Shown here: positions 47,339 to 59,939 of the stretch, piece by piece
Layout of the letters: every line of letters starts with the position of its first letter
How positions within the stretch are numbered: the first letter of the stretch is position 1
Source of the DNA: Elephas maximus indicus
Lineage: Eukaryota; Chordata; Mammalia; Proboscidea; Elephantidae
Direction of reading: 5' to 3'
Assembly: GCF_024166365.1 (NCBI RefSeq)
Contig: NC_064842.1
Coordinates: 29,731,001-29,795,000, forward strand
Length of the DNA: 64,000 nucleotides
Program-made: the position numbers and the translations under genes
The notes under the pieces: model-generated
What the model saw: only the letters and a program-made list of their open reading frames with translations
The model's database searches: none
Told to the model about the DNA's origin: nothing

Positions 47339-47722
47339 CCACTCATCTGTCAGTTTGTCATACTGTGGTGGCTTGTGTGTTGTTATGATGCTGGAAGCTA
47401 TGCCACCAGTATTTCAAATACCAGCAGGGACACCCACGGTGGGCAGGTTTCAGGAGCGATTCCAGACAAAAACAGACTAGGAAGAAAGGACCAGTGATCT
47501 ACTTCCAAAAATAAGCCAGTAAAACCCTATGGATCACAAAAGAAAATTGTCTGATACAGTGCTGGAAGATGAGCCCCTTAGGTTGGAAGTCACTTAAAAA
47601 ATACAGTGGCTGCAACAATCGCCTTGAGCATACAATGATCATGACGATGACTCAGGACCATGCAATGTTTGTTCTGTTGCCATGAGTCAGAGCCAACTAG
47701 ATTGCAGCTAGCAACAACAATA
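47339..47722 (+). mobile_element. Internally deleted RTE
   Basis: Sense copy: RTE 5' region ('actcatctgtcagtttgtc', 'atgatgctggaagctatgcc', 'gactaggaagaaagg', 'gtctgatacagtgctgg', 'ccccttaggttggaag') fused at 47587-47598 to the RTE 3' end ('cagtggctgcaacaatcgcc' through 'gctagcaacaacaata'). It is about 380 bp, with none of the endonuclease or RT coding sequence. Confidence 0.8.
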
Positions 47723-47961
47723 TTGAAATATACTAGAGAAACTAACTATTTAAAACAAACAAAAAATCCAGTGGTGATTTGCAGACTTTATAAAGTGTTC
47801 TTTTGTAATTCTGAATAATCATCCTCTGATTTATCTCTTTTCTAAGGGATACAGCATTCAATACAGAGTGTTTATCAAGGTAGTTATACCTGTATTTGAA
47901 ATAAATGGGTTCTCTGTTACAGATACAAATGGCTATTAGCAATGAGGTAATTATAATGGGG

Positions 47962-48130
47962 CAGGAAACCCTGGTGGTGCAGTGGTTAAGTGCTACTGCT
48001 GCTAACCAAAAGGTCGGCAGTTCAAATCTACCAGGTGCTCCTTGGGAACTATGGGGGTTAGTTCTACTCTGTCCTATAGGGTCGCTAAGAGTCGGGATAG
48101 ACTCAGCAGCAATGGGTTTGGCTTTTTTTA
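47962..48130 (+). mobile_element. AfroSINE, 'ctggtggcgcagtgg' type
   Basis: Full-length sense copy, among the better preserved: 'aaaccctggtggtgcagtgg', 'aaccaaaaggtcggcag', 'ctctgtcctatagggtcgc' and 'caatgggtttggc' with a T-rich tail. Confidence 0.92.
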
Positions 48131-51100
48131 TGATGGGGCATTAACACGGAAAAGTCAAATATTTCTTGTCAATATTTTGGAAATGACACTGGGAAGGACT
48201 GTGCATTTGTCTGTAGATGCCCTCTCCTCATGGTGCCCTACTCTGAACAACTCACACCAACTGGCTCTGCTCCACCAGCTCAGTCTACGTCACTGCGTAG
48301 CTCAAAACTGTTCCGTCTGAGTTCCTGAGTGGTTAAGAAGAGAATTTTCCATAGTCAATTTCCCTCCCAACACATCTATTATAAAACACACTATCTGCAG
48401 TGGTTTACAAATTTTGTTTTCTTTCAGGACAACAGAATAAGGGGCCACCTCATGTGTTCCCAGAATCATCTACTGCCCCACCCCCATGCAGAGAGAGGGA
48501 AAGGCAGGCGGAGCCGAGATGGAACCCTGGCCTGGGAGACTGGATGCGATTGTGATGCTAGTCTCCTGCATGCACCATCCCGTGGGGCGCCTGAGGATGC
48601 GGCACTGGCTGTGGTCCAGGTGAGTTGGAGGCAGTCCTAGAAGTAAGAACATCCATCATGCTTAGTAAGATCTTAGGTTGTAACGGCTGCCTTGAGCTTT
48701 CAGATATTTTTTATAAAGCTCCTGGTCATGAAGTGCTCTTTCCACGTCTGCTGCCATATGTTTTTCCAGCTGGACTTCCACCAGTCTTCCGTTCTCCAGA
48801 AAGTTCTCATTCATTCAGCCCAAGGGTATCTCATCGGCTTTTCTAAGGACAGCTAGAGGTTTCAGCAGGAAGCCTGGCCACATGGAAAAGCAAGCTCCGA
48901 GCTTGTAGACGAAGGTCTCAAATTGTGGGTCTGAGTCTAGAGATGGTGCACTTTCCGTATTCAATTTAAATTTGGAGATATTTAAATAAACATATTTAAG
49001 TATGTGAATCTGTATAAGAAAACCAGTTCAAAGTGAAATTGGAACAAGTCCGAATTTTTACAATTGGGGAATCCCAATAGCTGGGACGGGAAAAACTACA
49101 GGTTGAAGCCCTGGAATGGGAGACTTGGAAGAGGCATAGTGAGCCATTCCAGGAGCCGGATGCCGGAAACTGAATTATTGCCAAGACTGTGGAGAGCTAC
49201 ACACATTCAAAGTAGGGCAGCTGGCCGCCATCTTTGGGCAGGGCACTGCTGTTCCTGCCTCAGCTCAAAATTTGAGGGACAGGAGATTTGCTTGCTATGC
49301 ACTGCTTACACTGCCCTTGTTTTCTAAGAGGGAGATTATGTTTCTAGCAGGGCTTCCACCTGCAATTTTTTTCCATTATCATTCCAGTTCGCCCAAATTT
49401 AAAAAATTTAGGTCTGTTCCAGCTTTGCTTCTTCGGCCATGACTGAACCGGGAAGAACTAGTTCCAAGCCCTGAAGAAAACATTCTTATTAGGAAGCATT
49501 ACAGACGTTTCCTCACCAAATCCAACAGTGCAGACCACACGCTCCCTACTGCCCTCCCCAACTCCTTGCCCCTTCTTCCCACTACCATTTTCCAGCCCCC
49601 CTCTACCGGCACCACTTGCTATTTAAATAGGTCCTAGCCTTTTCTCATCACCTTCACACTATGAAATCTGAAGGGGCAAACAAGCCTATGATAATGTAAA
49701 GAAGTCTTAGAACAACTCAACCTAGCAGGATAAAATCCAGAATGTTGACAGTACCAGTTTGTGGAGACCAATTCACAATGTCTGGATTTAGGGGTTTTTA
49801 TAATTACTCAGTGGTAGCTAAGAAATTGTGCAAATCTGAAGTGATAATGTATTTTTCAAAGTAGGTAACAGAAAGCAATAGTATGAGGAAATCACACTGA
49901 TTTTCACTTTCTTCTTGCTCATTGGTTTCGCTAAATATTTAAACAAGAATATAACTGCAATATTTCTAAACGATTGTGTAACTGTTCTGAAGCTTTGACT
50001 ATATACCTCCCAGTACAATAATACAAGTGGTATATATCTGCTGGGTTACTCATTAAACTACTGTGACAGATCGTATTTCTGGTTAATTGTTAGTTCCTTA
50101 TGACCTTAGACTTTGCCTGTGTATTTAATAACACCATCTGCTGTCTGGGGTAGCAATACTACCTTTTTACATGAGGATTACTGTTCTTAGTTCGTAAACA
50201 ACAGTGCACAGTCCGAGGTGTTGAAACCCTACCATAGAATTATTTAAATTATACTACCCACGGAAAGCTTAAAGAAAAAAACTGACCTTATTCCCTGTGC
50301 TGGCTTTATTGGCTTCAACTGAAAAAAAAAAAAATCATAATTTATATACCATAATAAAAACATAAAAAAGATTTACAGGTTATATTCTTGGTCTGCAAAA
50401 TGAAATGTTTTAAAAGAACTCTGTCCTGTTTGTCTTCTTCCAGACCAGTTTCTCACTGTATATAAATCTCTGATAAATAACTCTCACAAAGTTAAATGGG
50501 ATGAGACTTTTATTTTTTTAACCATGACTTGAGATTGTGCCTTTTTGTTTTGTGGCATGTTGAGACTCTTGTTGGTGCACAAGAAATTTTGAAATGTCTA
50601 CTCACATGTGGTCTATAATAAGGCAAATATTGGCAGAGTTTTAAGTCAGCTATCTCTGTTTGGGACTGACAGATGGGCACTTGAGAAATGAACCCTTGGT
50701 GGTCAGAGGTGGTGGTGGGAGAACAGAACAGAGCAGAGCATTTACTGTTAATTTAACCTAACCCATGTTGTACAGTATACTAATTTAGTGCAATTTTCCC
50801 ATGCAAGCATCAGAACTTCCTAAAAACCTAGCTAGGGCTCTATGGAGTGGGAAAGCTGACTCACATCTAACCTCCATCTCTTACATCAGAGGAAAAAGAA
50901 AGGTTTTCTTCCAACATCTCCATTTGACTCTGCAAGGACGCAAAGCTGCACCCTTCAGAGTCAGAAGACGGAAACTTCATTCATTTATATATTCGTTTAC
51001 TTGTCCTTAATCCATTCCCAGTCTGAGTCCAAAAAGGAGCTGAGGTGAATGAAAATTACTGTTTACTTTGCTAGGGGAACTACAGCTCCTCAAAGGTGAA

Positions 51101-53973
51101 AATCTTTCACAGCAACTGTAATTTTTCATTCCTTAATATGGTGATAATATTAAGAAGCAGGAGTGAGCACTGAAGGATAAGGCATTCTCAGTCATGAGCG
51201 TCTGCTTTTTAAGTCCTTGACTTTTGTTATGAACGAGGCTCGTAGAATTGACCATTATGAGCCCTGCACTCACACAATCCATAGCTTTATGCTAAAATAT
51301 GAACCCTTCAGAGTGATTTTGTTTTTGTGTGTGTCTGCGTGTGTTTAAATTACTTGAAACTGGAGGGGTTGGCCTGAACACCAAGCACATGAAAATAATC
51401 AAGAGGTCGTTTGCCAACAGAAAACAACTTCAATAGTACGGAATGTAGAATTCTGAGCCTAAACCACTTGACAGTATCCCAAAAAGGCATGTCCTGACAT
51501 GTTTTCAGCATAAGAGAGCTCCAGCATTCCAGGCTTTTAAAAGGATGTCTCCAGTTACAGCTAAAAGGGGCTGCTTACCCTTTTCTACACTCTGAATTCA
51601 AGGAATCTGGGAGTCTCATCCTAGAACATTCATTTAAAAATATACTGAGTAATCTTTACATGAAAAGTAAAGTATATGACTCTTGACTTTTTCGGTTTTT
51701 GAAGAATAGTTGAAATAAATTTTACACACAAGCACTTTTTTTTCCTATTTCTGAAAAACAGGATTTGAGAAACTTCATTGAGTTTTTCCATAATCAGACC
51801 CAAATATACCAAATTCATATAGAAGGTTACAAATGTAGCATTTTGCTATAGTTAACAAAGTCACAGTAAATTTCAAAACTTCAGAATTCCTTGAACTTAC
51901 TCTCGTAACATTCAGTATATAGTCAGGGTTCAGTAAAGAAGTCGTGCTGCTATTAAGCAATGGTACCCTGGGTGAGAATACAGAAAACCTCAAAACGAGT
52001 TTCCACATCCTGCTGACCTATTCAGCCAAATGTCTGTCAGTGCATGGAACATTTTTTTCTTCACATGAAGCCCTCTTGAGTACTACATTTTTACACAAAT
52101 AATGCGCACGTTTTATATATATATATATATGTATTTTTTTTGCCAACTTCGCAACCCCCTTGTGCACTGTTTTCCTAGGCGCCTTATGTGCATTATTTAT
52201 GTGGGAGTGTTACTTGCAAAAATACCATTAATGGGAAAGGCCTGTGGATAGTGTATTAAATCTTGAAATACATAGATAGGTAGATATGTAGGTCAAAGTC
52301 TTTTGTGGAAAGAAATGTGCAAACGTTTCCCTAAGTTACCTTGGGACACTTGAATGGAGCATATTAATGCCGATACAGATGTTTTTTGCCCTAGCTAACT
52401 TCAGCTAAGTATAGACCATGGTTTAGACACTCCTAGCCTGGGATTTTAGCCTACACCAAGCAGACACGATGTTCTCAGATGATGATCTGGTAGCTACTTA
52501 ACTTCACAACTTTATTTAATGGCACGATGCCCCAGAATAATGGGTGGGCATTTACTGGTAGTCTTTCTGTATTGTTTTGCGATACTATGAGTGTCAGAAC
52601 AATGTTGAGCTTGAATTTATCAAATATTTCTGCATTCCCATTACCAACACCCACCAGAGGAAGGGTCAGGGCAGAAATGACATGAAGTCCAGTGTCCCTC
52701 TTCCACTCAAGAAAAACTCTGGCCCAGAGTGTCCAAGTGACCTGCCTCAGATCATATGCCAAGTGTCTGAAGAGAACCGTTGGCCCCTCAGCTCTCTGCT
52801 GTGCGGATATTCACATGTATGAACCTGTGAAGAAAATAAAAATAGGAGGTAGCACGCCAGTGGACTGAAGAAGGAACTGCAGTTTGGGAAACCTGGATTC
52901 TAGCTGTTGTTTACCTGTAGATTTTCTCTGTCTTAAGGCAAATTCCTCATCTGGGTGCCTCAGTTACCAAATTCATAAAGTAAACAGACACTGATATTCT
53001 TAGCAGTTGTTAAGAATAACAAACTGGTCTGATAAAGCACATATGAATAGGTAAAATAGAAGCAGTCTGAAAAATATTTAACATTCAGATACCTATAAAT
53101 GCTAAGAGATAACAGCCCCAAGGTAGTTCACATATATGAAATTTCCAGGCATGTTTCAGAACTAACTTCCTCAATCAGGAATTCGCTGGAAGGGCTGGGG
53201 AGGCTTGCCAACAAGTCCATTGAAGTTCATTTGTATTTGCATTTTAGCTGTCTGTGACAAGCTTTTTAGTAAACATACTACATGTAGGCAGTCACTTTAG
53301 AGAATCCATTTCACTATTTCTGGCCACTAGTGGTCTTTTGTGAGGGCTCAAACCTGTGAGGGCTGCCTGCTCCCGTGTATTTAGTTTTCTTCTGCCCTGT
53401 ATTGACTTCAGTTCTGGCTGTGAATCTTAATTTTCTCAATGCTTTTGCACTCCCTCTGGCAAAGAGTATGATCATGTGGGCATAGGGAAAGATGAGTCAA
53501 TGCAATACAGAAGTTCACTCCGATTAATAAATTATAGTCTACAATTAGTCTTTTTAACTTTCCCTCCTTTTATCCTTTCATCAAGGAGCTCTGTCTCCCT
53601 TACATACTTACAACTGATATATATATATATGTGTGTGTATATATATATATGAAAGGATTTTATTGTTAAACACTTAGATCTTTGAGAAATATCATTGGAA
53701 TACCCACTGTGTACATAAAATAATTTTAAAAACAACAACCCTACACTTTTTGGCTAAGCATATCAGACCAGAGCAAGTAAGCCACCAGAACAGATTACTG
53801 ATGCTCCGTTGGTAAAGACCAAATTTTCTGGTTGATTGTCATTCTTTTGCAAAATATATTTTCATCTTCTCAAGAGAAAGTCAGTCTAGTTCATATTGGC
53901 TATTGCATAAGAAATACAAACAATAACAATGAAGGCATATTTGAATAAGTTATGATCATTCTGCTTCCTATAA
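48131..53973. other. About 5.8 kb, mostly single-copy; no gene seen
   Basis: No AfroSINE, RTE or L1 is recognised in this stretch, the longest such run in the window. Open frames are all under about 105 codons and show no domains. A MIR-like trace lies near 52670-53040, and a (TA)n run at 52114-52131 and a (TA)n-(TG)n run at 53618-53650 are present. The lack of young insertions could mean selective constraint or chance. Conservation data would be needed to tell. Confidence 0.5.
53618..53650. repeat. (TA)n/(TG)n microsatellite
   Basis: Alternating TA, then TG, then TA units over about 33 bp. Confidence 0.9.
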
Positions 53974-54148
53974 CCCAAACCAAATCAAACTCGTTGCCAT
54001 CAAGTTGATTCCGACTCATAGTAACCCTAAAGGCCAGAGTAGAACTGCCCCAGAGGGTTTCCAAGAAAAGGCTGGTGGATTCAAACTGCCGACCTTTTGG
54101 TTAGCAGCCATAACTCTTAACCACTGCACCACCACCACCAGGGTTGCT
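53974..54148 (-). mobile_element. AfroSINE, 'ctggtggcgcagtgg' type
   Basis: Antisense copy: 'actcgttgccatcaag', 'ccagagtagaactgcccc', 'gaccttttggttagcagcc', then 'accaccaccaccaggg', a small expansion of the CAC motif at the head. Confidence 0.9.
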
Positions 54149-54737
54149 TCGTATAGCTCCCCTTACAACCATGAAATTCCATGAAATACGTGGCTTCATA
54201 TTTTTTATTTTCAATACCCTGTAGTCCATTGTATTTATTTATCTGAGTGCAAAGTAGTCAAGATTGGAGTCTTATGATAGGAATTAAATGATTTCATGAT
54301 TTTTTTCTCTTTATTTTTAAGGAAATGGGTCACAAAGAGTTGGAGGTATGGCATTCCAAATTGGTGAGTGCTAAAACCATTTCATTGCCCAATGAAATCT
54401 CAGAATTGAATTTTTTATCCTAACACCAACATCAGTATTTATCTAAGGTTATAAAGACCAGCACGAAGTGGTTTGCCATTTAAGGAGTTTCACGCTGGAC
54501 ATAGTATTGTGGCAACTGTCCCTCATCTCTACCATCTCCCACTACCTATTGTGAATGCTTGTTTTTCCATGGATTGAGTGTCCTATGCTATGTTTTTTTG
54601 AGTGTCCTATGAACTATACTAGATTTTTTTTTTTCCCCTATAAATAAGAATACAGATACAAACAAATCTGAACATTTAGAAGTCTCTTTTTCTGGGCATT
54701 TAAATTATGCTTACATAATTTTTTAAATGCAAATATG

Positions 54738-55030
54738 TTCTGTTGTTGTTGTTGTTGTGTGCTGTCGATTCAATTCTGACTCATAGCGACCCTATAGGAC
54801 TGAGTAGAACTGCCCCCATACTGTTTCCTAGACTGAAATCTTAATGGGAGCAGATCGCCAGGTCTTTTCTCCCATAGAGCCATTGGTGGGTTTGAATCTC
54901 AGACCTTGCAGTTAGCAGCTGAGCACTTAACCACTGCACCACCAACCAAAACCAAAAACCAAACCCAAACCAAAACCCACTGCCTTCAAGTTAATTCCAA
55001 CTCATAGTGACTCTGCACCGCCAGGGCTCC
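54738..55030 (-). mobile_element. AfroSINE third subtype plus an adjacent AfroSINE fragment
   Basis: The first part (54738-54946) starts with a (TTG)n run and has the 'ctgaaatcttaatggg', 'agcagatcgccagg' and 'cccatagagccattgg' insert. The second part (about 54947-55030) is an A/C-rich linker of repeated 'accaaaaccaaa' units, then a short antisense AfroSINE tail ('cactgccttcaagtt') and head ('caccgccagggctcc') with the middle missing. Confidence 0.8.
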
Positions 55031-56697
55031 TTAAATATATTCTAGACTATATCATTAGAAAACAGGACTGATACCTGGATTTCATTCCTGGTACTCACTT
55101 TTAATGTTACTTTAGGGAAACCACCACTTAACATTTCTGAAGGAGGACGAATATAGGAGAATTTATGTTTGAAACATATTTTTTAAATGTCCATATGAAA
55201 AATATAATAAATACGAGAATCGGCTCACCAGGCACACAACATAATATTCTTAACTTTTGCCATTGTTACACCATCGTGTTTTCTCATTCCCTTCCCTCTG
55301 GATGTACATGTAGAAAAGTTACATTTTAAAATAATGTAATTAAGTATGCTTTAATGAGAGGGAATTTACCATTTTAAATATTTTCTAACTTTATCAGTGA
55401 AGTTAGTTCACTGTTTTGTCAGTGTCTTCCCACTGACCTCTTTAAAGGTTTTTTCTTTTTCTTTTAAAAGTTTTTTGTGAGTGTCTTAAATATAAGTTAA
55501 ACCCACACCCAGATACTATTCCAGAAAAGTGCATTTCATCTCGCTCTTTCCAAAAAGTCAATAGGAGGGTTTTGGCATCAAATGGCTGTTGAATCCCTTC
55601 CAGTTCTCCTACAAATTTCCTTGTAGACTGAGCGAGTGTGTGACCTCAATCTCTCCTTTGTATTTTTCACTCAGCTCTTAAAATTCTGACACAGTAAGCA
55701 GTTAGCTTGTATCAGGACCCCAAATTTTGCTCTAAATGGGAGACTGTACTTGTTTACACATAGGCTGGTGACTAACAGCTTCTGTGTATAATATGTGGAT
55801 GATTAAGGGCTCCTGTGATTTTATGTGGCCTGATTCTTAGACCCTCCACGGAGAATTTCTCTCTTCCACATAAGAGCCTCACTAATATCTGAACGCTCTC
55901 TTGTGCACAGAAGAGGAGGCTAGAGGGAGAGGTCAAACAGAGGGAAAGTATTTCTAAAAAAGTGTATTTGTAATTTGAACAGCAGTGGAATTGTGTCAGA
56001 AAATGCTATTATTTAGAGGACAGGCTTTCGCATACATTACAGAATACCCCGTTATGTCACGACTCTCCATAGTACGGGAAGATGTATTCATATCAACGAG
56101 TACATTCAAATATAGATTTATAACTTCTTTTAAATGGAAAAAGCTCTGCACATTACAAGCGCTCTTCTAGCCAATTGTACTTTTGCTCAAGTACCAGCAG
56201 AAATCCAAATGACATGTGTTTGCATTTTTTTTCTCCTTCAAATATCCCAGGGTCAGAGTTTAAGAAGCTTTAGTATGGTTGCAACAGCAGGTTATTAATA
56301 GAAGCTACAAAAAAAAAAAAAAACTTTTTTTTCCCCCACATTCTAAAGGATGAAGGCTGTACTTCCACCTCTGGATAAAGGGTGAAACTCATGAACTCAG
56401 CAGTCCCTCGGAATGCCATCTCCTGGCCAGCACCCCATAGGGTGCTAGGGCTCGTGGCTGCACCCTCACACGGCTGTGTGTCCTGAGGGCAGAGTTAGGC
56501 TCCTGCCCTATCCGCAGCCAGTACAGGGTACAGTGTGTTAGGAAGAGCATACGGGCTAGAATAAGCTCCGGGCAGCAGATTATGATTTTAGATGTTTAGT
56601 TTTCCAACAATGGAAACTCACGTAAATCACAACGTGGGAGTCAGATTTGCTCTACCCATGGAGCTAGTGCTCTTACAACTGTTCCCTATCCAAATCC
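55031..56697. other. No gene or clear repeat seen
   Basis: Mostly single-copy, AT-rich sequence with an A run at 56308-56323. Open frames are short and unsupported. Confidence 0.45.
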
Positions 56698-56862
56698 TGG
56701 ACACCCTGGTGGCGTAGTGATTAAGAGCTAAGGCTGCTAACCAAAAGGTTGGCAGTTCGAATCCACCAGGTGCTCCTTGGAAATCCTGAGGCAGTTCTAC
56801 TCTGTCCTTTAGGGTCGCTATGGGTTGAAACCGACTCGATGGCAACGGGGGGGCGGGGGTAC
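56698..56862 (+). mobile_element. AfroSINE, 'ctggtggcgcagtgg' type
   Basis: Sense copy: 'acaccctggtggcgtag', 'caaaaggttggcagttcg', 'gctccttggaaatcctgagg', 'gtcctttagggtcgc', 'accgactcgatggcaacgg', then a G run. It is the closest recognised mobile element upstream of IRF2BP2. CpG sites in the tail are preserved, consistent with a relatively young insertion. Confidence 0.92.
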
Positions 56863-58564
56863 GGGTATCCAATTCCTTTTGATGGTGTAGTGGATAGCTT
56901 TCCTTTTGCTCCTGGGGTTTTATTTAAAAAAACACAAAACAAAACAAAACTTCAACCTTAGAGCTGAGAAGGACTGTTTGGTTCTCTAGTCTCAGCAGGC
57001 ATGTTCCCCGTAGTCTATTTCCTTTAGTTCTTAAGACAAATGGCGGCATTTCAGCGTTCTACTTAAAAGCTAGCCTCAACCTACCGCCTCACCAGCACTT
57101 GGCTAGGCATCCGCCTGCCTGTCCACTGCGACCAACCCGGTAACCTTGACTAAGTGGCAACCAGGATCATAATTATCCTGTGAGAGGACCTGGGGCCTTA
57201 AGCAGGAGGGCAGAGTCTACGTGACTAAAACATCCCAACTTCCTCTTTCATAAGTCATCACATGATGAAGTACAATTACAATTCCTGCCTTGTCCCTGCG
57301 AATTGCAGACGCATTGCCTCACCCTGAAAGCCCTGCTCCTGTGTGTGGAGGAGGCGCTGTAACTGCTGCAGCAGCTGCTTTGGAAGGTTCCAACTCTGCT
57401 TTGCACGGGGAGGGTGGGTGGAAGACAAAAACAAAGCTATGTTTACTTAGCATACATCACAGCTTCTAAGCTACATGAAAGGGCAGGCAGCATGAAAGAC
57501 TTTTGGTACAATATAAGGCATCCCTGCCCCGAACTCAGGGCCAGCCTTAACCCTCTTGATCCCGGATCCTTTTATGGCGGGAGAGCCCAGAGCGAAAATA
57601 GCTTCTCCATTTTCCAGCAGGCATTTCATTAGGGAAGTTACAACAACTCTGTTTTGACATTAAAGTGGCGGTGTAAAATAAAAAGGTAATGCTTTTCTGC
57701 TGGAGAAGAAAATCTATGTTCCACAAAGACTCTTCGTTACCTTTCAAGGCTCAATTTGTATTTGTTTGGGTACGGTAGCCTCTCCCTTAAGGGCGTTACA
57801 GTGGTCGCTGGCAGGTAAATGAATATAATTAGGCCATGGTTCTAATGGCGAGTTGTGGTTTCCTTTTAATGTTTCAGTCACTGGCTAGTGGGGCAGTCTC
57901 TGGGGCGCATTGAGATGGCTGATCTCTCTGCAGCGCCAAGACTGGGCTCATCCCCTCTGGGCATTGGCCAGGTGGGAAAAGTCACGTGCTGGTATTATTG
58001 GCACAGGGTTTCAGCTCCCAGCCTGAATTGCGGGGGGAAGGGGGAAGAGAGGAGGCCCTTGAAGGAGGTGTGCTACCAGCCACAGCCAGGGATGGGACTG
58101 ACCAAACCTACTCTCACTAGCTGCTCCCAGGAAGGGTCCAGGCAGGCCCCATTCTCCCAGTTCAGGAGGTTGAGGCGGGATTGCTCCTTCAGGGCAAAAT
58201 GTGGAGCACGATGGGGAGACACTTAATGGGGCACACCTTCTTCTCTGGAAATCCCCGAGAAAGCTCATTCGGGGTTAGCCTGTAAAAACACTCAGGTCTG
58301 ACATTGTTCTCCCTGCCATTTTCGAACAGGTTTTCTCATGTGCTTAAAGCAGCTTCCTTCACTGTTTCTCTGAGGGTGTTCTTCCTCTTCCTTGTGGTTA
58401 ATCCCTTCAAGCAACCTGGCATTTTCAACAGCAACAACAGAAGAGAAACGTCAGCAGGATTTTCTTCTCTCTCCACCTACCAATCCAGTTGTAGGGAAAA
58501 TATAATTAGTACCCTGTTCTTCCCACACTTAACCAGCTCATTCCAGTCTAAGGCAGAGAAGTAG
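56863..58564. other. Upstream flank of IRF2BP2, no gene seen
   Basis: Single-copy sequence with rising GC towards the right. No splice-consistent exon chain is visible. The open frames at 57888-58268 lie on both strands and have no domain. Possible distal regulatory DNA, by position only. Confidence 0.4.
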
Positions 58565-59520
58565 GCCTGTGTTCCCAACAAAAGCAGCTCCAGCGGCCGC
58601 CCTGACAAAGCTGAAGTGTAAAAGTCCCGACTGAGAGAGTGACTAAGCCCGCGTCTATTAGTCAGCGAGACTAACGACCAGCCAAAGTGATTTACCATAA
58701 AACAAATCAGCTCCTCCTCCCGATAAAAGTGTGAAACTCAAGTGTTTAAGTCAGTCTGGGCAAAGTCTATGGCTGCAGACCGTGGCGGAGGACCGCGGTC
58801 CCAGCACAGTCTGCTGTCGCAGACCCCTTCGCGTCAGGCGGGTCGGCGCCGAGGGAGGGCGGACACCGGCCTGGCTGCGTGGACAGTACAAACCCGCCTC
58901 CCATCACAGCAGCCAGCTGCCAACGGCCCCGGCCCCGGCCTGCACGACAACTGCACGTGCAGCCTGTGAACCAGTCCCCGCCGGTCGCCCCTCTGAGCCC
59001 GCGGGGCCCTCGGCGGAACACGCCGGCCGCCGCCGACACTCGCCCACTCCCCAACACTGGCGCCTGGCGCTACCTGGAGTACAAGTTTAGCCCGGCTGAG
59101 GGAGGGACCTGAAGGACCAGAAATAGCCGGCGGGGGCGGGGCCTGCGCGGTGACGCGAAGGCTCTGGCTATAGATCGCGCTGTTTCCCTTGATCCCTGGA
59201 ATGTGCATTTCGTTTAATGAGGCTGCAAGTGCCAATTGCATAGAGTCACGTCCGTGCGGAGCATGCGCACTCGGCTGCGGCTCAGGGGCCTGCTCGGCTC
59301 CCACGTCACGGCCCCCGCCCGCTCTAACCTACATCGGCGGCCGCGCGCCCTCTCGGGCCGCCACCCTCCGCACCGCCCCCTCCCTCCGGCCGGCACCGCC
59401 CTCCTCAGGCCGGGAAAGTCGTTGGATCCGGAAGCTGGGAGGAAACAACGTAAGGTGGCCGGGCGGAAAACTTTGTATGTGCCCACTCGCTCTCCTGCAG
59501 CAGCCACCCTAGGAAAGACA
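58565..59520. promoter_or_regulatory. Upstream CpG-rich block, candidate promoter/enhancer
   Basis: CpG-dense sequence separate from the main island. Visible motifs are a GC box 'gggggcggggcc' at 59132-59143, a TATA-like 'ggctatagatc' at 59167-59177, a CCAAT box at 59232-59236, an NRF1-like 'gcatgcgcac' at 59261-59270, and two CACGTC/CACGTCA elements at 59246-59254 and 59301-59310 (ATF/CREB- or USF-like). It could be a distal promoter of IRF2BP2, a divergent non-coding transcript promoter, or an enhancer. The sequence does not settle which. Confidence 0.5.
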
Positions 59521-59939
59521 CGGCAGTGGGATTTTTGTTTGCACAGCGCTTCCTTTCCCTTTCAGAGGGGGCTTAATGAAAGATTTGAGAGCCAACGGAA
59601 GGCATTTTTAACGCAGTCATATGTTTTGAAAACACTCCAGACCCGCCTGTTTTCGGGAAACTTGAAGCGACAGGCGTTACTTGTATCTTTTTCCAACACA
59701 AAAGAAAGCGTAGGAGCGCTATATTAAAATGGGACCCTGTCTGTCTGCGTGTTCGCGCGTTTCCCAGCGGAGCGCTAATGTACTTCCTTAAACAACTGCG
59801 CGTGAATCATGCTCACTTAAAATCTCCATCCCTAAGGGATTACTGACAGAACCAAGGCACAAAGTGGCACGGTTTAAAAAAAAAAAAAGAAAAGCCATTT
59901 TCGCACGATAAGGCCCAAAAGGACATCAGGAGAGGAGAA

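Noticed and set aside
1-58500. A previously undescribed multi-gene system
   Set aside because: I found no intact coding genes, operon-like arrays or regulatory RNA genes here. Everything recognisable is retroelement-derived or single-copy intergenic DNA.
58731-59727. Overlapping open frames of 75-163 residues on both strands upstream of IRF2BP2
   Set aside because: GC-rich CpG-island sequence yields open frames in many phases. They lack a good start context, splice sites or domain features. A non-coding transcript remains possible.
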